Assembly: GCA_050950425.1 (NCBI GenBank)
Contig: JBMNHO010000002.1
Coordinates: 744,001-808,000 of the forward strand
DNA: 64,000 bases
Reading direction: 5' to 3'
From: RGIG529 sp050950425
GTDB lineage: Bacteria > Bacillota > Clostridia > Oscillospirales > Oscillospiraceae
A model generated the notes under the pieces. The model had not been told where the DNA came from. It worked only from the letters and a program-made list of their open reading frames with translations, and made no database searches. Shown piece after piece: positions 58,870-64,000 of this stretch (its first letter is position 1; every line of letters starts with the position of its first letter). A program made the translations under genes and the position numbers.

Positions 58870-60276
58870 CTAAAACCGAAAATAGAGAAACGGGCTATAG
58901 CTGCTATTCACCAGATATGCCAGGCTTATTACAAAAACAAACGCAATCCCGATGCACTCTGCCGTCGTCAAAAGCCCCGTATGCCACCGCGCTGCCGCCT
59001 TGTCGTATTGCTTTTTCATCAGCGGGGTGGATGCCACGCACAACAGAACCAGCATAGGCCAATGGCTTTGCAGCGCATACAATGCCGCATGGTTCAAAAA
59101 CGGAATCCCGCCCCCGCCGAACAGATAGCCGATGTAGGCAAACCCCTCTGAAAACTGATCAAACGCGAACAAAACCCAGCCGATCATCACAAAGAAAAGG
59201 GTATATACATGGCCCACGACGGCAGGCGCCTTTTTGAGCCAGCGGAGCAAAAACAGCTTCTCCAAAATCAGCAAAATGCAGTAATACAGGCCCCAAGCGA
59301 GAAAATTCCAGCTGGCGCCGTGCCAGATCCCTGTCAGCGCCCACACCACAGCCAAATTCAGCAGCTGCCTGCCCATTCCCCTGCGGTTTCCGCCCAAAGG
59401 GATATAGACATATTTTCGAAACCAGGCGCCCAGGGAAATATGCCAGCGGCGCCAAAACTCTGTGATGCTTTTTGAGATATAGGGATACTCAAAGTTTTCC
59501 AAAATGCGAAACCCGAACATGCGGCTCAGCCCGATGGCCATATCGGAATAGCCGGAAAAATCAAAATAGATTTGAAAGGTATAGGCAATCACGCCAAGCC
59601 AGGCCGCCACAACGCTCCTCTGCCCGTCGCCCAAATTCGACATGGAGTCCCACAGCATGCCAATGTTGTTGGCCAGCAAGACCTTTTTCCCCAGGCCCGC
59701 CATAAAGCGGCGCACCCCTTCTGAAAATTGATCCATCGAGTGGGTGCGGTGTTCCAGCTGCGCCCCAATGGTTTCATACTGCACGATAGGGCCCGCGGTC
59801 AGCTGGGGAAACAGGGCGACATACGCGCCAAAATTGATCCCATTTTTTTGCACCTGCACCCGGGCGCTGTAAACGTCCACCACGTAGGATATGATCTTAA
59901 AGGTATAAAACGAAATGCCGATGGGAAGGGGCAAATTGGGCTGGGGAAGCCCGATATGCAACAGACCGTTGAGATTTGCCACCACGAAATCCCCATATTT
60001 AAACACACCCAGCAGCAGCAGATTGATCGCAATCGACAGCACCAGAACGAGCTTTGCCGCGCCGCTGCCCCGCCGGGCGGCGATAACCCGGCCAAGCCCA
60101 TAGTTGATCCCCATGGAAAACAGCATCAGCAAAACATAAACCGGCTCGCCCCATGCATAAAATAGAAGGCTGAACAGCAGCAAGACGGCGTTTTTCCCCC
60201 GATCCGGCATCGCAAAATATGCCGCCAACATAAGAGGTAAAAACAAAAACAGAAATTCCAAGCTGCTAAATACCAT
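58870..60276 (-). CDS. MBOAT family O-acyltransferase (AlgI-like)
   Basis: The 468-aa polytopic protein has MVFSSLEFLFLFLPLMLAAY, LPIGISFYTFKIISYVVDVY, YFDFSGYSDMAIGLSRMFGF and the catalytic region FWRRWHISLGAWFRKYVYIP ... WHGASWNFLAWG with the conserved His. AlgI-type proteins pass acetyl groups across the membrane to partner proteins. The DHHW gene follows immediately. Confidence 0.94.
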   Translation of the reverse strand: MVFSSLEFLFLFLPLMLAAYFAMPDRGKNAVLLLFSLLFYAWGEPVYVLLMLFSMGINYGLGRVIAARRGSGAAKLVLVLSIAINLLLLGVFKYGDFVVANLNGLLHIGLPQPNLPLPIGISFYTFKIISYVVDVYSARVQVQKNGINFGAYVALFPQLTAGPIVQYETIGAQLEHRTHSMDQFSEGVRRFMAGLGKKVLLANNIGMLWDSMSNLGDGQRSVVAAWLGVIAYTFQIYFDFSGYSDMAIGLSRMFGFRILENFEYPYISKSITEFWRRWHISLGAWFRKYVYIPLGGNRRGMGRQLLNLAVVWALTGIWHGASWNFLAWGLYYCILLILEKLFLLRWLKKAPAVVGHVYTLFFVMIGWVLFAFDQFSEGFAYIGYLFGGGGIPFLNHAALYALQSHWPMLVLLCVASTPLMKKQYDKAAARWHTGLLTTAECIGIAFVFVISLAYLVNSSYSPFLYFRF

Positions 60277-60455
60277 ATTGACCCTCTCTACTTTCCTATA
60301 CTTTCATCCTATTACATACGGTCCCTTTGCTTTCCAGCGCAAAACACTGCGTCGGGCAGGGCAAATTTGCTCCTTTTGCCGCGGACGTACACGCTCCGCG
60401 CACATCCGCCTTTTGCGGCATTCCGGCATCTCCCGTTTCCCCATTGAGCCGTTTG

Positions 60456-60484
60456 ATTATATACAATTTCCCCCTTTTTTGCAA
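60456..60484 (-). promoter_or_regulatory. Promoter of the MBOAT/DHHW operon
   Basis: On the minus strand TTGCAA (60484-60479), 17 bases and TATAAT (60461-60456), giving a leader of about 170 nt. Confidence 0.75.
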
Positions 60485-60789
60485 TGGGCAGTTTGACAAA
60501 AACCCAAGCGGCGGCCGGGCCTGGCTCTTGATATCCTTTGCTTCCCGGCCACTGTCTTTTTGTTTGAAAATGTTTTCTCCCTTTGCTATTTTGAGTTCTC
60601 TTTTTTCAATAGGCAGCGCAGGAAATGACTGCCCATGTACGCCCGGATAAGCATATGGATCGCGTATCATCCTGCACGGAGGTTCTGTTGCGTGAGCTTT
60701 GCACAAGCGACTGTCAGAAAACCGATGTTTTACATACCCGGCTATGGCAATAGCTGCCCGGCTCCCTACAGATATAAGGAAAGCTGACG
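60485..60789 (+). other. Region upstream of the RiPP-type cluster
   Basis: A possible plus-strand promoter TTGAAA (60564-60569), 17 bases, TATTTT (60587-60592). From about 60625 an open stretch (MTAHVRPDKHMDRVSSCTEV ...) runs in the same frame as the small ORF at 60790 but is closed by TAG and TAA. It may be a decayed gene start or chance. Confidence 0.35.
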
Positions 60790-60924
60790 GTGGCAGAGAA
60801 GCTTATCCACAGCCCCAATAAATTGACATGTGACGAATGCGCCAAAATTTGCAGCCACCCCATCGACGGCGCAAAGCTTTTAGGGAGTTTTTCTCCGAAA
60901 GGGAAGCATGAACGAATTGCATAA
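60790..60924 (+). CDS. Possible 44-aa peptide with C-x2-C-x3-C
   Basis: GTG 60790 follows AAGGA by nine bases and opens 44 codons (MAEKLIHSPNKLTCDECAKI, then CSHPIDGAKLLGS). Three cysteines in CDECAKIC could bind a metal cluster or be modified. The frame overlaps the start of the radical SAM gene by 17 bases. It could be a second precursor, an accessory protein or chance; no homologue is recognised. Confidence 0.35.
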   Translation: MAEKLIHSPNKLTCDECAKICSHPIDGAKLLGSFSPKGKHERIA

Positions 60925-62066
60925 AGAAGTGGCAGCCTGTGCTGCCAAGAGCCGGTACAACACTCTGTTTCATTTGCTGCGTCGGGAATATACAAAGAAA
61001 GGGCGCCCACTAAAGGGTACTTTTGAATTGACCCCCCACTGCACGCTGGATTGCAAGATGTGTTATGTACATGCTCCGTCCGGTAACTATCCGGGGCGGG
61101 TGATGACTGGCGACGAATGGATACACATCATCGACGCGGCTGTTGACGCGGGCATGCTCTATGCCGTGCTCACCGGCGGAGAGTGCATGGTCCATCCCGA
61201 CTTTCGCCGGGTCTATACCCATCTGAAAGAAAGAGGCGTATTTACGGCTATCCTGTCAAACGGAACGCTTCTGGATGAAGAAATGGTCTCCTTTCTTCGT
61301 TCGTCACCTCCCAGGTTTATCCGCATCAGCGTCTACGGGAGCTGCCCGGAGGTTTATGAGCGGGTCACAGGCTGTGGGCGCGCTTTTCACACTGTGGACA
61401 GGGCGCTGAATCTGCTCCATGAAGCAGGAATTGTTACGGATATTTCCGTTACGGTATCCCGCTATAATTACGAGGATTTTGAAAACCTCCTTTCCTACGT
61501 TCAAAGCAAGCCGCATGCAAATCTGTCGATTGACTGCGACATGCAGGAGCCACGCAGCGAAACCGGGCGCAAGCTTGCGACGTTCGCGCTCGGCATAGAG
61601 GAACAGGAGCGGAGTTTGGCGAGCCTATTTTAATCACGTAACCGGCGACACTCCCGCTGCCCTTTGCGGAGAGGATTTTGACGTCCCCGCCATGGAGGAA
61701 AGCAATTTGCCGGAAGAGGCGGCGGCAATCAGACACGGCCTTCCCTGCGTGGCGGGGAAATGCGGTTTCTTTGTCACATACAGCGGAGATATGCAGCCCT
61801 GTATCCAGTTCCCGCTGGCTAGAAAAAATGTCAGCGAAGCCGGATTTGAGTCGGCCTGGAGGGCAATCAACCAAGCGGCTGAAGCCTATGTCCGCAGCGA
61901 GGAATGCCGAAGTTGTCAATATTTTGGGCAATGTATGTTCTGTCCCGGCGTGTATTCACTCTGCTCCGGTGGTGAAAACGGATTACCAGGTGAAGCACCT
62001 TGTAATAAAAGGCTGCGTATGCTGCGGCCAATCATGCAAAAAAAGACTGGAGGAACAACACAATGA
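60908..62066 (+). pseudogene. Radical SAM/SPASM peptide maturase, interrupted by a frameshift
   Basis: Codons 60908-61633 encode the radical SAM half (FELTPHCTLDCKMCYVHAPS with CxxxCxxC, TGGECMVHPDF, ILSNGTLL). Reading then continues in the next frame (RAYFNHVTGDTPAALCGEDF) through 62066, giving the SPASM half with auxiliary-cluster cysteines (CVAGKCGFF, PCIQF, CRSCQYFGQCMFCPGVYSLC). A single extra base near 61620-61623 explains the break. Such enzymes cross-link or modify a precursor peptide. Both halves are otherwise intact, so a recent mutation or an assembly error are the main options. The stop overlaps the ATG of the precursor gene. Confidence 0.85.
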
Positions 62067-62227
62067 AAAAAATTTACAGCAAGCCGGTCGCCACTATTGT
62101 TGAAATGAGTTTTGACGAACACATAGCGGCCTCAGGGGGACAAAATCCGCACCAGTGCATACACCAGTATAATTACGCCTCGGCTTCCTGCAACATTTAC
62201 CAAGGAACCGTTGGCCCATATGCGTAA
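62063..62227 (+). CDS. RiPP precursor-like peptide, 54 aa
   Basis: ATG 62063 overlaps the maturase stop (ATGA) and has GGAGGA nine bases upstream. The product has a leader-like N-terminus (MKKIYSKPVATIVEMSFDEH, then IAASGG), typical of precursors in gut Clostridia. A 28-residue core follows, rich in Asn, Gln, Tyr and Ser with two Cys (HQCIHQYNY, SASCNIYQ). The position between a SPASM maturase and a PqqD-domain protein is the standard context for a ribosomally made, modified peptide. The final product is unknown. Confidence 0.75.
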   Translation: MKKIYSKPVATIVEMSFDEHIAASGGQNPHQCIHQYNYASASCNIYQGTVGPYA

Positions 62228-62253
62228 ACCAAACCAAAGGAGCGCGAAGCCAC

Positions 62254-63417
62254 ATGCAGCTTTACACGATTTCTGGACTGACCATATACATAATCAATCC
62301 GCAGCTTATCCCCCCGTTGTTTAAGGATTCTCTGGATCACTTCAAAGCGGAAAAGCCAAAAGAGGAACGTGCGGATATTGTGCTCCATGTGGAATATGGC
62401 CGACCAGAAGAGTGCGTCGCTGTTCTCTCGTCAGGCGTCCTAACAGTCTGCGCCGCGAACAAAGACACGACCGTTTTCCGTTTCACCAGGAAACCAAAGT
62501 GCGCGCTGAGGTGCTCTCACGATTCCGGACAGACAACTCTTTATCTTTATGATGATAAAGAGTTGTCCTGCCCGGAGTTGTCGGAGCAAGTCCGCGTGCT
62601 TTTCCGCATGATGTTTGAGCAGACTGTCGCATCAAGGGGGATTTTATCCCTTCACGCTTCTGCATTTGTATGGAAGGGAGAGGCGATTTGTGTGACAGGC
62701 CCTTCCGGCTCCGGCAAAAGCACGCTAACAAAAAACTGGATGAAAGCCGTTCCCGCGTCTTATATCCTGAATGGTGATCGCCCCGTTATTTGCCTGACAA
62801 ACGAACCGCCGCTTGTTTGCGGCGCGCCGTGGAGCGGGGCGGAGAATATTTTTATCAATGAACGTGCGCCCTTACGGGCAATTATCGAAGTGAAGCAGCA
62901 CTGCGTAAATAAAATTCAAAAACTAGATCCGCGCAGGGCATATCATCTGATTCTCAAGCGGATATCAAAGCCCCAATGGAACACAGAGGCGACTGTACAG
63001 GTAATCGGGACAATGGAAAGGCTTATCTCCAAAATTCCGGTGTATCGGTTTTACTGCGAAGACAATCCTTCAGCCGGCAAGTTTTTGCATCGTGCGTTGG
63101 CCGATGCAAATAAGATATCGTCGATCCCAGAAGGAGAAAAGGATATGAAAATAAAGGAAGGCTTTGTAACACGGAAGGTGCTGGATGATTATATGGCAGT
63201 GCCTGTTGGCTCCGGCTCCACTGCGGCGGCGGGCGCCATCATGCTCAATGACGTTGGCTTTTATTTATGGGAAAAGCTTGCACAGCCAACAACAGAAGAG
63301 GCTTTGTTGGAATGCCTGCTCTCGGAATATGACATAAACGATGCGGTGGCCGCTGAAGATCTTTCCGCATTTTTGCAAACACTCCGCAAGGCGGGTGCGC
63401 TTGAAGAAGACGAATAA
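62254..63417 (+). CDS. HPr-kinase-like ATPase fused to a PqqD domain
   Basis: The 387-aa protein has an HprK-like kinase fold with the P-loop TGPSGSGKSTLTK (about 148-160), preceded by ILSLHASAFVWKGEAI, and NGDRPVICL. After residue 297 a PqqD-like RiPP recognition element follows (IKEGFVTRKVLDDYMAVPVG, MLNDVGFYLWEKL, LLECLLSEYDIND). The PqqD part should bind the precursor leader. The kinase-like part may phosphorylate the peptide, as HprK-like enzymes do in some lasso clusters, or act as a chaperone. It starts 26 bases after the precursor gene with AAAGGAG. Confidence 0.88.
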   Translation: MQLYTISGLTIYIINPQLIPPLFKDSLDHFKAEKPKEERADIVLHVEYGRPEECVAVLSSGVLTVCAANKDTTVFRFTRKPKCALRCSHDSGQTTLYLYDDKELSCPELSEQVRVLFRMMFEQTVASRGILSLHASAFVWKGEAICVTGPSGSGKSTLTKNWMKAVPASYILNGDRPVICLTNEPPLVCGAPWSGAENIFINERAPLRAIIEVKQHCVNKIQKLDPRRAYHLILKRISKPQWNTEATVQVIGTMERLISKIPVYRFYCEDNPSAGKFLHRALADANKISSIPEGEKDMKIKEGFVTRKVLDDYMAVPVGSGSTAAAGAIMLNDVGFYLWEKLAQPTTEEALLECLLSEYDINDAVAAEDLSAFLQTLRKAGALEEDE

Positions 63418-63418
63418 G

Positions 63419-63544
63419 ATGCTTTTGGTTTCCGCGGCCGTTTTATGCCGGAAAATCGCCTATAGAAAAGGAATATTTTATTTGTGTTACATGATCGTGC
63501 AAAGAGATTTGATATGGAACCGCAAAATCGACATTTTAACATGA
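63419..63544 (+). CDS. Possible 41-aa coupled ORF
   Basis: ATG 63419 lies one base after the preceding stop, and its TGA overlaps the next ATG (ACATGA). The product (MLLVSAAVLCRKIAYRKGIF, then YLCYMIVQRDLIW) is hydrophobic and basic, possibly one membrane helix. The tight spacing on both sides argues for translation, but no ribosome site is strong and no family is recognised. Confidence 0.3.
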   Translation: MLLVSAAVLCRKIAYRKGIFYLCYMIVQRDLIWNRKIDILT

Positions 63545-63993
63545 GTGTGAACATGTTTGTTGGTTTTTGGGCAAAGGCCGGTGTGGGACTGGAATGTTCG
63601 TTGTTGGTTACTGGCCATAGTATGCGACCTTTCCTTTACCACAACCGGTCTGTTGTTTTTATTGTGAAAAAACAGCACTACGAGCATAGAAAAGGCGATA
63701 TTGTTTTATTTCAACGGGATACCGGTGATATTGTTTTGCATCGTATCCTCTGTGTGTCCACCAAAGGGACCCTTCTCGTAAACGGGGATGCGCAGAATTG
63801 GACAGAAACGATCCGCCCGGCGCAAGTCTGCGCGCAAGTGACAAGGATACGCCGCAAAACGCGCACGGTTTCAGTCCGAAACCCGGTATACCGGCTATGC
63901 GTTGCCGTCTGGATCCGGTTGTTTCCAGTGCGTCCCTTTTTGTTTTGGTTGCGAGCGAGGTTGCCTAAAAGGAAGAATGGCGTATGCGGTTGA
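63541..63993 (+). CDS. S24/S26-type signal peptidase-like protein
   Basis: The 150-aa protein has the serine motif VTGHSMRPFLYHNRSVVFIV and RKGDIVLFQRDTGDIVLHRIL, where His stands in place of the usual catalytic Lys, as in ER-type/SipW peptidases. TLLVNGDAQNW follows, and the tail is hydrophobic and basic. In RiPP clusters this family probably removes the leader during or after export. ATG 63541 is used; GTG 63484 and ATG 63514 are in-frame alternatives. The cluster continues beyond the window (an ATG at 63977 may start the next gene). Confidence 0.82.
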   Translation: MSVNMFVGFWAKAGVGLECSLLVTGHSMRPFLYHNRSVVFIVKKQHYEHRKGDIVLFQRDTGDIVLHRILCVSTKGTLLVNGDAQNWTETIRPAQVCAQVTRIRRKTRTVSVRNPVYRLCVAVWIRLFPVRPFLFWLRARLPKRKNGVCG

Positions 63994-64000
63994 GATCATG

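Noticed and set aside
61692..62066. Separate 124-aa gene with its own ATG
   Set aside because: It is the SPASM half of the frameshifted maturase; the homologous reading continues upstream of this ATG in the same frame.

Overview
The window looks like a chromosomal segment of a Gram-positive, anaerobic, endospore-forming member of the Clostridia, most likely Oscillospiraceae-like. The grounds are: strong AGGAGG ribosome-binding sites with ATG, GTG and TTG starts, sporulation genes (sigG, a YlmC/YmxH protein, a YIEGIA pair), the oxygen-independent ribonucleotide reductase NrdD/NrdG, many 2[4Fe-4S] ferredoxins, a class B sortase with its substrate, and an LCP/tyrosine-kinase capsule operon. Genus assignment is inference. 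No CRISPR array, insertion sequence or prophage was seen. Layout: 1-2.5 kb holds the end of a membrane protein, a small C4 protein, two tRNA-Ser genes (UGA, GCU) and a lipoprotein. 2.6-3.5 kb is an AhpC peroxiredoxin behind a PerR-box promoter. 3.7-19.8 kb is one minus-strand surface-polysaccharide operon of about 16 kb with a ~510-nt leader. In transcription order it encodes the initiating sugar transferase, a 76-aa nucleotidyltransferase remnant, a GT2, a UDP-sugar dehydrogenase, two GT4, a flippase, a polysaccharide pyruvyl transferase, an F420-hydrogenase-beta-like Fe-S protein, a polymerase, a chain-length protein, a tyrosine kinase, a PHP phosphatase, sortase B, its SPQTG substrate, an LCP ligase and a VanZ protein. 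Most junctions are ATGA overlaps. 20.2-29.5 kb is a plus-strand iron-sulfur and anaerobic metabolism region: a rhomboid-like pseudoprotease, a DUF5320 protein, a DUF134 regulator, NrdG, NrdD (with a C-terminal thioredoxin-like domain and tandem NrdR boxes), then an operon of a NifU-like scaffold, two NifX-like proteins and two ferredoxin-containing MinD/Mrp-type ATPases. Two of these promoters share a CATATG-centred operator. 29.5-32.4 kb holds a diguanylate cyclase and the YIEGIA pair. 32.5-34.4 kb is a self-regulated operon (ferredoxin, membrane 4Fe-4S protein, ArsR regulator with cysteine spacing like BigR/SqrR persulfide sensors, rhodanese lipoprotein, ferredoxin) behind a perfect 14-bp inverted repeat. 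34.4-45 kb carries flavoproteins, hydrolases and peptidases, two lipoproteins, an SPFH zinc-ribbon protein and a GGDEF-EAL protein. 45.2-52.6 kb is a pyrimidine operon (pyrC-pyrF-pyrK-pyrD) continuing into a histidine phosphatase-GNAT fusion and a YgiQ radical SAM protein. 52.7-60.5 kb holds sigG, the YlmC protein, 3-methyladenine glycosylase, a decayed HAD gene, PcrA helicase and an MBOAT/DHHW polysaccharide O-acylation pair. 60.6-64 kb is the start of a probable RiPP cluster: a Cys-rich small ORF, a frameshifted radical SAM/SPASM maturase, a 54-aa precursor-like peptide, an HPr-kinase-like/PqqD fusion and an S24/S26-type peptidase, running off the window end.
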